A stretch of 64,000 nucleotides of DNA, taken from an uncultured Bacteroidales bacterium (GTDB taxonomy: Bacteria > Bacteroidota > Bacteroidia > Bacteroidales > UBA932). Under the pieces are notes generated by a model. The model saw only the letters and a program-made list of their open reading frames with translations. It searched no databases and was not told the origin of the DNA. The translations under genes were made by a program, and so were the position numbers. This document shows, piece after piece, positions 17,491 through 26,162 of the stretch. Each line of letters starts with the position of its first letter. Within the stretch, counting starts at the first letter, position 1. Where the stretch lies: NCBI GenBank assembly GCA_944323825.1, contig CALUTY010000006.1, positions 124,001 through 188,000 on the forward strand, given 5' to 3'.

Positions 17491-17994
17491 ATGACAATAC
17501 GGATACTGGACATATTGGAGGAGACCATGGCCGACGGCCCCGGTCTCCGTACTTCAATATATTGTGCAGGATGCCTGCATCATTGCCCCGGCTGCCACAA
17601 CCCGCAGTCATGGGACATGTCGGGCGGACATCCCATGGAAGTGGACGACCTGCTGAAAGTAATCCTGGATGATGAATTCAGCAATGTGACATTCACCGGA
17701 GGAGATCCTTTATATCAGGTGGAGGCCTTTACCGAACTGGCAAGAAAAATCAAGGAGAAGTCGGACAAGACGATATGGTGCTATACCGGCTTCACCATCG
17801 AGGAGATCAGGGCGGACGAAAGGCTGTCCATGATACTGCCGTATCTCGATGTCATTGTGGACGGCCCGTTCATCATGGAAAAGAGGGACACGGAACTGCT
17901 CTTCAGGGGCAGCTCCAACCAGAGGATAATCTATCTGAAAGAGAAACAGGAAGATGTCATTCCCGGTACCGTGAAGACAATACCTGCGAAATGA
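17491..17994 (+). CDS. nrdG: Anaerobic ribonucleotide reductase activating protein
   Basis: 167-residue radical-SAM protein. The cysteine cluster CAGCLHHCPGC (about residues 26-36) follows the NrdG pattern and binds the 4Fe-4S cluster; FTGGDPLYQ is the SAM-binding GGE-like motif. It generates the glycyl radical on NrdD. Its last 38 nt overlap the end of the converging epimerase gene, so both C-termini share DNA. Confidence 0.95.
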   Translation: MTIRILDILEETMADGPGLRTSIYCAGCLHHCPGCHNPQSWDMSGGHPMEVDDLLKVILDDEFSNVTFTGGDPLYQVEAFTELARKIKEKSDKTIWCYTGFTIEEIRADERLSMILPYLDVIVDGPFIMEKRDTELLFRGSSNQRIIYLKEKQEDVIPGTVKTIPAK

Positions 17995-19414
17995 ACCGGT
18001 TCTTTCCGGTGCTCATCTTCTCGGCATTTGAGGAATTGCATTCAGGACACCAGCCTCCTCCGAGCAGGACATATTCAAGGGAGGCCTTGAACCTGTGCCC
18101 CTTTTCGCATTCCCACTCAAAGACGGTTCCCTTTGTGCCTATGGATTCTTCCGGTCCGAGGAAGCGGCCTCCGCGAAAAGCCGCAGCCTTTTCCAGTTCT
18201 TCCACAGAAAGTTCATGCACCGGCTTTGAAGTGTCATAGCCATGGTCGAGGACACGCACGGCTCCAGTCGCCCGTGCCTTCTCCAGATTCTTTTCCATAT
18301 ACGGCGGACGCAGCTGCTCCCAGCTCCTGATGCTCCGGTACTCTTCCTCCGAACTGTAATATGCGGCGAGCTTCTCCGGGTCATCCTTTATCCAGCTCTG
18401 TGTGCCGAGGTCCTTTTTGTACGCAAGCGGCTTCAGAAATGCCTTGATGAGAGAGGCTGGCACAAACCTGGCGAGGGAGAAATACCATGGCAGCCGGGAA
18501 TTCAGGCGGCGGAAATACTCATCGACAGGCACATTTTCCCTGAAATGCAGATAGTCTTCGAGGACATCCGCATCCGTGTACCACATCCCGTGGAAATTGC
18601 GCGTGGCGAACCACTGCGGCTCGAACACCCTTTCTATTGACCTGATGCCAAGAGGTGCAAGCAGACGCGACTCGAACTCATAATTTGTCATGCGGTACTG
18701 TTCCCCGCTGCTGATATTGTATATGCGGTTCCAGAACTCATCCGGCACCCAATCTTCACAGACATTGGCAAGAAGACGGCCGGAATCCTCTATCGTGGCC
18801 CATTCGAGCACCCCCCTGACAGGCACATGAAACATGGTAGGGCTTATCTGCATGAAGATACCCGGGTACAGTATTCCTGTCTGGCGCAGTGACACCCATT
18901 TGCTTATGCCGGAATCCATTATGATCCTTTCCGCCTCGCATTTGGAGACGGCATACATGTCAAATGCGCTGGCATACGCAGGATCTCCGGCACGGCCCCA
19001 ATGCATGGGAGGCATCCTGTCCCCGCACTGTGCGACCGAACCGATATACACCACCTTGATCCTGTCCTGATCCGGCTGTGCAAGGACAGCGGCCGCGATG
19101 TTCTTCGCAGCCGCCACATTCACCTTCAGAGTCTTTTCCGGATAGAAGTCCGCCTTAGGTGACACCATGCCTCCCACATGGAGGACATAATCAGCTCCTG
19201 TCACTCCGGCGAGGACATCGTCATAGTGTGTGAGGTCGCCCCAGACTATTTCGACCGAAGGATCGGAAAGATAAGGCTTCAGCAGTTTCTCGTTTTTCCT
19301 GCTGCGCCTTGCGAGTATCCTTATATTGAATCTGTCCTTCCTGTCATACAATTCCTTAAATCCGGCCCGACCCATATTTCCGGTCGCGCCGGTCAAAAAA
19401 ACAGTTTTCTTCAT
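17957..19414 (-). CDS. NAD-dependent epimerase/dehydratase with C-terminal zinc ribbon
   Basis: About 485 residues. N-terminal extended short-chain dehydrogenase with NAD loop TGATGNMG and the catalytic Tyr-Lys in YAVSKCEAE. Residues beyond about 330 are an unusual extension: a Trp/Arg/Glu-rich linker and then a treble-clef-like motif, CEKGHRF followed by GGWCPEC, that is, a Cys-x3-His and Cys-x2-Cys set resembling the DUF4379-type zinc finger. The start at 19414 (ATG, MKKTVFLTGATG) is preferred to an upstream TTG at 19432. It follows the M23 gene by 30 nt. Substrate unknown; a nucleotide-sugar or other polyol is possible. Confidence 0.8.
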   Translation of the reverse strand: MKKTVFLTGATGNMGRAGFKELYDRKDRFNIRILARRSRKNEKLLKPYLSDPSVEIVWGDLTHYDDVLAGVTGADYVLHVGGMVSPKADFYPEKTLKVNVAAAKNIAAAVLAQPDQDRIKVVYIGSVAQCGDRMPPMHWGRAGDPAYASAFDMYAVSKCEAERIIMDSGISKWVSLRQTGILYPGIFMQISPTMFHVPVRGVLEWATIEDSGRLLANVCEDWVPDEFWNRIYNISSGEQYRMTNYEFESRLLAPLGIRSIERVFEPQWFATRNFHGMWYTDADVLEDYLHFRENVPVDEYFRRLNSRLPWYFSLARFVPASLIKAFLKPLAYKKDLGTQSWIKDDPEKLAAYYSSEEEYRSIRSWEQLRPPYMEKNLEKARATGAVRVLDHGYDTSKPVHELSVEELEKAAAFRGGRFLGPEESIGTKGTVFEWECEKGHRFKASLEYVLLGGGWCPECNSSNAEKMSTGKNRFISQVLSSRYRE

Positions 19415-19444
19415 AATCTTATTCCGTCTCAAAAATAATATGAT

Positions 19445-20632
19445 TCATTTTTTCCTGAGCCACAGCTCCGGATTCTGCGGGGACTGGTCCTGCCATATCT
19501 GGAAATGCAGTTTCGTCTCCCCGTTGATCGTGTCTACGGTTCCCACCTTCTGCCCGGTCTTCACCTTGTCCCCCGCCTTCACGGCAGCATTCTGCAGCTT
19601 GCAGTAGAACGAGAAATAGTTCCCGTGCTGGACAAGGATGCAGATGTTGTAGCCAGGCATGACCACAATCTGTTTCACCACCCCGTCAAAGACTGCATTC
19701 ACCGCAGTGCCGGGGGAGAGGGCTATGTCGATCCCGTTGTTGAACGGAAGCTTTATCTTTGTGAATACGGGATGGTAGCGCTGCCCGAAGCCGTCCACGA
19801 CAGGCCCGTAGGCAGGCCACGGGAGCCGCCCCTTGTTCTTGGAGAACTCGGATGCGAGCTTGTAGTCCACAGGCTGCTTCCCGGACTTGTCGTCCTTGTC
19901 TTTCATGGCGGCGGCGACAAGACGCTGGATTTCCTTGTTCAGGGCCTCCACCTGCTTCTTCTTGTCCGCAAGCTGCCGCTCGTATTTCCTCCTGTCACGC
20001 TTGAGGTTGGCGGCGGTGGTTTCGGCCCGTTTCTCGTCCGACTGGAGTGAGGCAAGCTCCTTGGCCCTCTGGCTGCGTACATCCTCCGTTTCTTTTTTCA
20101 GCTTCTGTAGCCGCTCTTTCTCCGCGGCAAGCTCTGCCTTTGCCTCCTCTATCCTGACCGCCTGTTCCCTTATCTCCCTGGAAAGGTTCTTGAAATAGCC
20201 GTAGCGGCGGAAAGCTTGGCCGAGGTTGTCGCTGGCAAGGATGTACATGTACCAGATCCTTGCATCACGGTTCTTGTATGCGCTTCTTATGAGCCGGCTG
20301 TAATGCTCCGAAAGGGTGTCTATCCTCTCCTGGAGCCTGTTTATCTGCCGTTGTGCCGAATATATGCCGTCGGAATACACCCGTATCTGCCTGTCCGCCT
20401 CGTTTATGAGTTCTTTCCTGTTGGATATGCGTTTCCTTATGAGGGTGAGGTCGGAAAGGAGGCTGCGGCTTTTGGAGGCGTTGTCCGAAAGCTGTCTGTC
20501 AATGATGGCCATTTCCTTTTCCAGTGCCGCCACGCGTGCCTTGTAGGCCCCCGTGTCCTGGGCATCGAGCCATGACGCGGTGAAAATGAGTGCAAGGGCG
20601 GCTATGAATGTTCTGAGGAAAGACATGGTCAT
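19445..20632 (-). CDS. EnvC-like M23 peptidase-family protein with coiled coil
   Basis: 395 residues: signal peptide to about residue 24, a long coiled coil (about 25-255), and a C-terminal LytM/M23 domain. In that domain the usual HxGxD zinc-ligand motif reads NNGID (about residue 298), so one metal ligand is missing, while HGNYFSFY and LHFQIW are kept. This is the pattern of EnvC/NlpD-type amidase activators rather than active peptidases; it probably acts in daughter-cell wall separation. Its ATG overlaps the TPR gene stop (ATGA), indicating translational coupling. Confidence 0.85.
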   Translation of the reverse strand: MTMSFLRTFIAALALIFTASWLDAQDTGAYKARVAALEKEMAIIDRQLSDNASKSRSLLSDLTLIRKRISNRKELINEADRQIRVYSDGIYSAQRQINRLQERIDTLSEHYSRLIRSAYKNRDARIWYMYILASDNLGQAFRRYGYFKNLSREIREQAVRIEEAKAELAAEKERLQKLKKETEDVRSQRAKELASLQSDEKRAETTAANLKRDRRKYERQLADKKKQVEALNKEIQRLVAAAMKDKDDKSGKQPVDYKLASEFSKNKGRLPWPAYGPVVDGFGQRYHPVFTKIKLPFNNGIDIALSPGTAVNAVFDGVVKQIVVMPGYNICILVQHGNYFSFYCKLQNAAVKAGDKVKTGQKVGTVDTINGETKLHFQIWQDQSPQNPELWLRKK

Positions 20633-22350
20633 CTGTTCATTTCGGACTTGCGCTGTCTTATCTTTTCGTCAAGGCCCTTTATTTCCCCGTTGTTCCTGGA
20701 CTGGGCCTGCGTCCAGTAGACAAATGCAAGGTCGTATTCCTTCAGGGCGAAAAGCACCTCCGCATAATGGTCGAGTATCACCACGCTCTCCTTGCCCCCG
20801 TAGAGCATTGCATGCTTAAAGAACGGCTTGGCTTCCAGTGGCTTGCCCTGGAGATAGAGAATCCATCCGAAGGTGTCGAGATAGGTAGGGTTGTCCGGCT
20901 CCTTTTCCACCGTTATCTTGCTCATGCCGTAGGCCTTCTTAAGCTTCCGGCCCTCGACGCTCAGGAAATAGGCGTAGTTGTTGAGCACGGGCACATAAGT
21001 CGGATTGATTTTCAATGCGGCTTCATACGCCCTGTATGCCTTCTTGTTGTCTCCGAGCTGATGATACATGTCACCCATGGTGGTATAGGCATTCAATGAA
21101 CGCAGGCTGTCCCCCGGACACAGGGCGAGCACGGTGTCGCAGATGTCCAGTACCTTCTCATAATCACCGAGATTATAGTCGGCCACACTTGCCATCTCCA
21201 GGAAAGCCGGCTCGGAGCGGAATTTTCCGAAAGCTTTACGCCCCTCGGAAGAAAGCTCCTTCCATTCCCTTGTGTACATCAGGATTTCGACATAATTGGC
21301 CGCTGCGGACAGGCTTTCAGGATAAATGTCCATATTCTTTCTGAACATGGCCTTCGCCTCGGCAGGGCGTCCGGTACCATAATAATATATTCCGGCAGTC
21401 ATCAGCATTGAACTGTCCCTCGGATAAAGGTCCAGGCATCCCGTCATCATGGAATCAAGCTGAAGGGAGAATGTCTTCAGGAACATGGGGTCCGAACGCT
21501 GGAAAAGCGACTTGAGATAATCGGCCTTGCCTTCCGGAGACACGGACGGCGAGCCGAGGAAACTGCCTATGACAGAAAAATATTCATCATATTTCCTGGT
21601 GACACGGAACACCTCAGCCTTTCCCAGCAGTGCGGGAGCATAGTCCGGCTCCAGTTCCAGGGCCTCGCCGTATGACTTCAGTGCAAGCGAATCATCGTAC
21701 ATCGACATGTGCCAGTCACCGAGAATGGAAAGCACCTGCGGGGAGGAATACTCCCTGTTGAATTCTTCAAGAGTCCCGTATGCCTCATCCTGTTTCCCGG
21801 AATTCCTCAGCAGATCGAACCTCGTGAGGGCGGTGGCTTCATTCTTCCCGAAGACAGTCTCGATCTGGGAAAGCGTCTCCAGTGCCCTGTCCGTCTGTCC
21901 CTGCGATATATAAAGGTCTATCAGGCTGTAATACAGCTCGCTTTTCTTGGGAAAGTCCCTCAGAAGATCCTCGAACATGGCCGTTGTCAGCTCCTTCCTG
22001 TCGGTGGCGGAATACACCATCGCAAGCCTGTAGCGGTACCAGAAATTGGTGGAGTCCAAAGCCACAGCCTTCTTGAGCTCCGACTCGGCGGCATCCATGT
22101 GATTGAGACAGAATTCCGAAAGTCCGAGATAGAAATGGGCGGCGTCATTGTCCGGAAATTCCGATATGACTCCCTTCAATATTCCGGAAGCCTTCCCGAA
22201 ATCCCGTTCATTGTATTTCTCCACCGCCGTTATTATCTTGTTTTCAGCGATGCGGGCCTTGTCTTCCTCCTGGGCATGGACCTGTGCAGGGATGCACAGG
22301 AGCACGGCGAGCACCGGAAATATGATTTTTTTCATCATTTTCATGTCCAT
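20629..22350 (-). CDS. TPR-repeat periplasmic protein
   Basis: 573 residues with a signal peptide (cleavage near VHAQ) and about ten tetratricopeptide repeats across nearly the whole mature protein (for example DNAAHFYLGLSEFCLNHMDAAE and GDMYHQLGDNKKAYRAYEAAL in pattern). It is likely an envelope scaffold. Coupling with an EnvC-like gene hints at a role in cell-wall or outer-membrane assembly, which is inference. The internal ATG choices near 22342 and 22333 are alternative starts. Promoter box at 22372-22379. Confidence 0.85.
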   Translation of the reverse strand: MDMKMMKKIIFPVLAVLLCIPAQVHAQEEDKARIAENKIITAVEKYNERDFGKASGILKGVISEFPDNDAAHFYLGLSEFCLNHMDAAESELKKAVALDSTNFWYRYRLAMVYSATDRKELTTAMFEDLLRDFPKKSELYYSLIDLYISQGQTDRALETLSQIETVFGKNEATALTRFDLLRNSGKQDEAYGTLEEFNREYSSPQVLSILGDWHMSMYDDSLALKSYGEALELEPDYAPALLGKAEVFRVTRKYDEYFSVIGSFLGSPSVSPEGKADYLKSLFQRSDPMFLKTFSLQLDSMMTGCLDLYPRDSSMLMTAGIYYYGTGRPAEAKAMFRKNMDIYPESLSAAANYVEILMYTREWKELSSEGRKAFGKFRSEPAFLEMASVADYNLGDYEKVLDICDTVLALCPGDSLRSLNAYTTMGDMYHQLGDNKKAYRAYEAALKINPTYVPVLNNYAYFLSVEGRKLKKAYGMSKITVEKEPDNPTYLDTFGWILYLQGKPLEAKPFFKHAMLYGGKESVVILDHYAEVLFALKEYDLAFVYWTQAQSRNNGEIKGLDEKIRQRKSEMNR

Positions 22351-22368
22351 TTATAATGTCACGACGAA

Positions 22369-22400
22369 TTGCAAAAATAGCACAAAATCTCTTATATTTG
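22369..22400 (+). promoter_or_regulatory. Promoter of the second ECF sigma gene
   Basis: TTG at 22369-22371, 21-nt spacer, and an exact -7 box TATATTTG at 22393-22400. Overlaps the divergent promoter of the TPR operon, so the two transcripts may interfere or be co-regulated. Confidence 0.6.
22372..22379 (-). promoter_or_regulatory. -7 box TATTTTTG of the TPR-EnvC-epimerase operon
   Basis: Minus-strand exact TAnnTTTG match 22 nt before the TPR start. Confidence 0.5.
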
Positions 22401-22473
22401 CAGGACGCGTCTGAAAGAATTTCAGTGAAGATGCAACATTCTGCCGTAAGGCTGCATCTTCTATCTCGCGGGA

Positions 22474-23055
22474 ATGTGTATACGAAACCTGACAAGTGGA
22501 GACTGTACTGTGACCGTAAACCCTGAGCATGAACTGATTGGTCTGTGCATAAAAGGAGACAGGATGGCCCAGAAGGCGTTGTATGACCGGCTGGCATCCA
22601 GAATGTTTCCCGTATGCATCAGATATGTCGGAGAACGGAGTGTGGCGGAGGACATACTGCAGGAGGGTTTCGTGACGCTTTTCACACGGCTGGACAGTTT
22701 CAAGGGGGACGGCTCCTTTGAAGGCTGGGCGAGAAAGATCTTTGTCAACACTGCACTCATGTACCTGAGGAAAAAGGATGCCCTGAAGATGAGCGACGAG
22801 CTGGAGACGGCCCGCAACCTGAGCACGGACATCACCTCGCAGATGGACAACATCGGGTACAAGGAGCTGATGAAGCTCATAACCTCCCTGCCGACGGGAT
22901 TCAGGACGGTGTTCAACATGTATGTGATAGAGGGGTATTCCCATAAGGAGATAGCTGAAATGCTGAACATTTCCGAGACCACGTCACGGACCCAGCTGAG
23001 CAGGGCGAGAGTGTGGCTGCAGAACAAGATAAAAGAAATGAAGAAAGATGCTTGA
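22474..23055 (+). CDS. ECF RNA polymerase sigma factor
   Basis: 193 residues with region 2 (SVAEDILQEGFVTLFTRL; FEGWARKIFVNTALMYLRKK) and region 4 (LPTGFRTVFNMYVIEGYSHKEIAEML, HTH with SETTSRTQLSRARVWL). The first dozen residues are non-typical and a later GTG may be the true start. Its end overlaps the next gene by 8 nt, which encodes its putative partner. Likely target: envelope or housekeeping stress regulon. Confidence 0.92.
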   Translation: MCIRNLTSGDCTVTVNPEHELIGLCIKGDRMAQKALYDRLASRMFPVCIRYVGERSVAEDILQEGFVTLFTRLDSFKGDGSFEGWARKIFVNTALMYLRKKDALKMSDELETARNLSTDITSQMDNIGYKELMKLITSLPTGFRTVFNMYVIEGYSHKEIAEMLNISETTSRTQLSRARVWLQNKIKEMKKDA

Positions 23056-24295
23056 CGACCTTGAGAAAGAATTCGACCTGAAGATCCGGTCAATGATGGA
23101 AAACGGGCGGGAAGAAGTACCCGGCCGGGTGTGGGATGCCGTCAGCGGCAGGCTCACTGAAATCAGTGCCGGAAGACGCAGGAGGACAATGCTTATACGG
23201 CTGCGCAACGCCGGAATCGGCGTTGCCGCCGCAGCGGCCGTGGCCGTGGCGGCGGTGTTCGGCATCAGGCAGGAGCCTGTGCCGGACAGCAGCGCCATAG
23301 CTGTGGTGTCCCCGGCTCCGGAAGACATGGCGGAGACAAGCAGGAAAGCGGCATCGTCCCTCATTGCGGCAGCGGCGACCCCTGTGGAAACATCAAAAGC
23401 AGAACAACCGTCTTCAATGCCGCAGTCAGTGCTTGACATACCTGCGGAAATCTCTGAAGAAAGCCTGGATGCACAGACAGATGACAGCATATCAGACGAA
23501 TCTTTGACTGGCGCAGCGACAGACATTTCCCCGGAAAAGGAAACCGTAACCGTGAACTCCGCCGGCAAGTCTGCCGGGGAAAACTCATCATACAATCTGC
23601 CGGACCCTGCGGCGGAATTTGCCGCGGACTTCCCGGATGATGAAGTGAGGAAGAAAAGGCCGGACGTTTCCCTTGCCATGTTCGGAAACGCCATCAGTAA
23701 CAGGACTTCCGACGGGAACGGAGGCTCTATCCCTCCGATGCAGAGCCAGGGACGGACCATCCGGGACGAGATAGTCGAGAGCCACGCCACATCCTACGGC
23801 ATCCCGATGTCATTCGGCCTCGGGGCAAGGATAGGGTTCACCGACAGATGGTCCATGAGCATCGGTGTCAACTACACCCTGCTGACAAGGACATTCGACG
23901 GCACATATTACGATGCTGAGGGCACAGCCTTCACAGACTCTGACATCAGGAACAGCCAGCATTATATAGGAATCCCGGTAAATGTATACTGCAGCATCTA
24001 CAAGGGCAGTTTCGTGGACTTCTATGCATATGCAGGCGGCACGGTCGAGAAGTGCGTGGCGGACAGATATCTGATTGACGCCACCGACAGGGTCATAAGC
24101 CACAGTGAAAATAGCCCGGGAGTGCAGCTGTCAGCCAATGCCGGCATAGGCGTCGAATTCATAGTGGGCAACAGGCTCGGCATCTACATAGACCCGAGTG
24201 TCAGGTATTATTTCGAAAGCCGCCAGCCGAACAGCATCAGGAAGGTCCAGCCTCTCATGCTCGGCTTTGAAGCAGGCCTCCGGGTAAGGCTCTGA
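23048..24295 (+). CDS. Anti-sigma-like / outer-membrane beta-barrel fusion protein
   Basis: 415 residues: cytoplasmic N-terminus (1-50), one Ala-rich membrane helix (about 56-76), a low-complexity Ser/Asp/Glu linker (about 80-215), and a C-terminal domain with alternating aromatic strands ending in Arg-Leu that resembles a small outer-membrane beta-barrel (OmpA/PorT-like). Overlap with the sigma gene suggests it regulates that sigma. One chain linking inner and outer membrane would need the 130-residue linker to span the periplasm. Such fusions occur in Bacteroidota but their mechanism is not settled. Confidence 0.7.
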   Translation: MLDDLEKEFDLKIRSMMENGREEVPGRVWDAVSGRLTEISAGRRRRTMLIRLRNAGIGVAAAAAVAVAAVFGIRQEPVPDSSAIAVVSPAPEDMAETSRKAASSLIAAAATPVETSKAEQPSSMPQSVLDIPAEISEESLDAQTDDSISDESLTGAATDISPEKETVTVNSAGKSAGENSSYNLPDPAAEFAADFPDDEVRKKRPDVSLAMFGNAISNRTSDGNGGSIPPMQSQGRTIRDEIVESHATSYGIPMSFGLGARIGFTDRWSMSIGVNYTLLTRTFDGTYYDAEGTAFTDSDIRNSQHYIGIPVNVYCSIYKGSFVDFYAYAGGTVEKCVADRYLIDATDRVISHSENSPGVQLSANAGIGVEFIVGNRLGIYIDPSVRYYFESRQPNSIRKVQPLMLGFEAGLRVRL

Positions 24296-24297
24296 CC

Positions 24298-25053
24298 TTA
24301 TTCCGATTCATCTATCATGTGCCTTGCAAGCACATTCGCGCCGACGAAAGTGCGCAGTTCCCGGCAGGAAGTGTGCATGATGGAGTGGCGGTCCCCTTTC
24401 CACAAGACTGTACCGTTGCAGATGAATTCTATGCTGTCACCTATTTCCAGGATGGAATTCATGTCATGCGTATTTATCACCGTGGTGATGTTGAATTCTT
24501 CGGTGATTCCATGTATAAGATTGTCTATCAGGCTTGCCGTGTACGGGTCCAGTCCTGAATTCGGCTCGTCGCAGAACAGGAAGTCCGGATTGAGTGCAAT
24601 CGCCCTGGCTATTCCCACTCTCTTCTGCATTCCGCCGCTCAGTTCGCTGGGATATCTGTTGTCCGCCCCGCTGACATTCACCCTGTCAAGGCAGAATCTT
24701 GCCCTTTCGACCTTCTCCTTTTCCGTCCAGTCGGTGAAAAAGTTCATCGGGAATATGACATTCCCGAGCACTGTCTCGAAGTCAAAGAGGGCCGCCCCCT
24801 GGAACAGGACACCTATCTTCTGCCTGAGCCTGGACTTTTCCTCATAGCCCATGTCCGAAAGTTTCTTGCCCCCATACCAGATCTCGCCTGAGTCCGGTTC
24901 GAGCAGTCCTATCAGATTTTTCAGCAGGACGGTCTTTCCTGATCCGCTCGCCCCTATTATCATGTTGCATTTCCCGGCCTCGAAGTCAAGGTTTATGTCC
25001 CTGAGGACCTGCAGGTCCCCGAAACTCTTGTAAAGGTGCTCAACTTTTATCAT
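24298..25053 (-). CDS. mlaF: ABC transporter ATP-binding protein, MlaF-like
   Basis: 251 residues. Walker A GASGSGKT (about 33-40), Q-loop VLFQGAALFDFETVLGNV, signature LSGGMQKRVGIARAI, Walker B FLFCDEPNSGLDP and switch His in INTHDM. The GALFDSLTV-like Q-loop and SGGMQKRV are typical of MlaF, the ATPase of the phospholipid-trafficking MCE system. It is downstream of the MlaE-like permease (gap about 73 nt). The MCE subunit MlaD usually follows but is absent here. Confidence 0.88.
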   Translation of the reverse strand: MIKVEHLYKSFGDLQVLRDINLDFEAGKCNMIIGASGSGKTVLLKNLIGLLEPDSGEIWYGGKKLSDMGYEEKSRLRQKIGVLFQGAALFDFETVLGNVIFPMNFFTDWTEKEKVERARFCLDRVNVSGADNRYPSELSGGMQKRVGIARAIALNPDFLFCDEPNSGLDPYTASLIDNLIHGITEEFNITTVINTHDMNSILEIGDSIEFICNGTVLWKGDRHSIMHTSCRELRTFVGANVLARHMIDESE

Positions 25054-25126
25054 GACTGTCTTTTAAGCTCAGTTCAACGAATTTATTGATGAGATCCGAT
25101 TGAATTTCACCGGACTCATGTTCCTG

Positions 25127-25873
25127 TCAATACAGCATAAGCTGTGTGACAATCAGATCGAACAGCAGGATCAGTATGCTCGTCACCACGATTGACCTTG
25201 TGCTCGAAGCCCCTACGCCGAGGGACCCGCCTTCGGCATAATAGCCGTTGTAGGCGGATATGGAGGATATGAGGAAGCAGAACAGGGCCATCTTGAACCC
25301 GCTGTAGAACACATAGAACCCGTTGTATGCATATTTCAGCCCGGCAATGTATTTTGCAGCCGGTATGATTTCCGTCATTTCCACCACACACCATCCCCCG
25401 AAAATGCCCAGGGCAAAGCTGAAAAGCATGAGAAGCGGGCTGAGCAGTGTCGCCGACATGACCTTTGGCAGCACGAGAAAGCCGGCGGAGTTGACCCCCA
25501 TCATGTCCATGGCATCGATCTGTCCCGAAATCCGCATGCTGCCTATCTCCGATGCAATGTTTGATCCCATCTTCCCGGCCAGGATGAGGGCCACGACAGT
25601 GGAACAGAACTCAAGCACGAGGGTCTCGCGGACCATATAGCCGACCAGCATCCTGTCAAGCATCGGATTTGACATGTTGGACGCCGTCTGGATGACCAGG
25701 ACCCCGCCTATGAACACGGAAATGACTCCGACGATGATTATCGACGAAAGGATCAGCTTGTCGGTCTCTATGACAAACTGCTTCCAGAAAATCTTCCATT
25801 TCTCCGGTCTGCGGAACACCATCCTCAAAAAAAGGCACCAGCTTCCCGCGGCCTCCAAAAATCTTCTTATCAT
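25127..25873 (-). CDS. mlaE: MlaE-family ABC permease
   Basis: 248 residues with about five or six hydrophobic segments and the MlaE/DUF140 motifs VRETLVLEFCSTVVALILAGKMGSNIASEIGSMR, shown here in part: ALILAGKMGSNIASEIG. It is the inner-membrane channel of an Mla-type lipid transport complex, which maintains outer-membrane lipid asymmetry. Promoter box TAATTTTG (25931-25938, minus). Confidence 0.9.
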   Translation of the reverse strand: MIRRFLEAAGSWCLFLRMVFRRPEKWKIFWKQFVIETDKLILSSIIIVGVISVFIGGVLVIQTASNMSNPMLDRMLVGYMVRETLVLEFCSTVVALILAGKMGSNIASEIGSMRISGQIDAMDMMGVNSAGFLVLPKVMSATLLSPLLMLFSFALGIFGGWCVVEMTEIIPAAKYIAGLKYAYNGFYVFYSGFKMALFCFLISSISAYNGYYAEGGSLGVGASSTRSIVVTSILILLFDLIVTQLMLY

Positions 25874-25930
25874 ACCGAATGCTCCAATGATGTCAGGCAG
25901 CCTTTATGCCGCACCATGATTCACAAATGG

Positions 25931-25938
25931 CAAAATTA
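25931..25938 (-). promoter_or_regulatory. -7 box TAATTTTG of mlaE-mlaF
   Basis: Minus-strand exact TAnnTTTG match about 58 nt before the mlaE start. Confidence 0.45.
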
Positions 25939-26086
25939 ATAATTTTGAGCAAAACGGCGGCATCCGGTCATATTTTTCAAGGAAGTCCGGCCAATTCCGT
26001 GAAATCATCCATGGGCATGATGCCGGAAATGCCCATACAATCACTTCAGAAAAGGTTCCGGATACGAAAAAAATGCTGTCCGGCAC

Positions 26087-26116
26087 TTGATTTTTCTGAT
26101 GAAATGACTACATTTG
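26087..26116 (+). promoter_or_regulatory. Promoter of the tandem-lipoprotein / SusCD region
   Basis: TTG at 26087-26089, a 19-nt spacer and exact -7 box TACATTTG at 26109-26116, giving a leader of about 40 nt before the ATG at 26163. Confidence 0.7.
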
Positions 26117-26162
26117 TCTTGTTTATAGACCAATTGATATTATGTTTAACGCCCCATTTATC

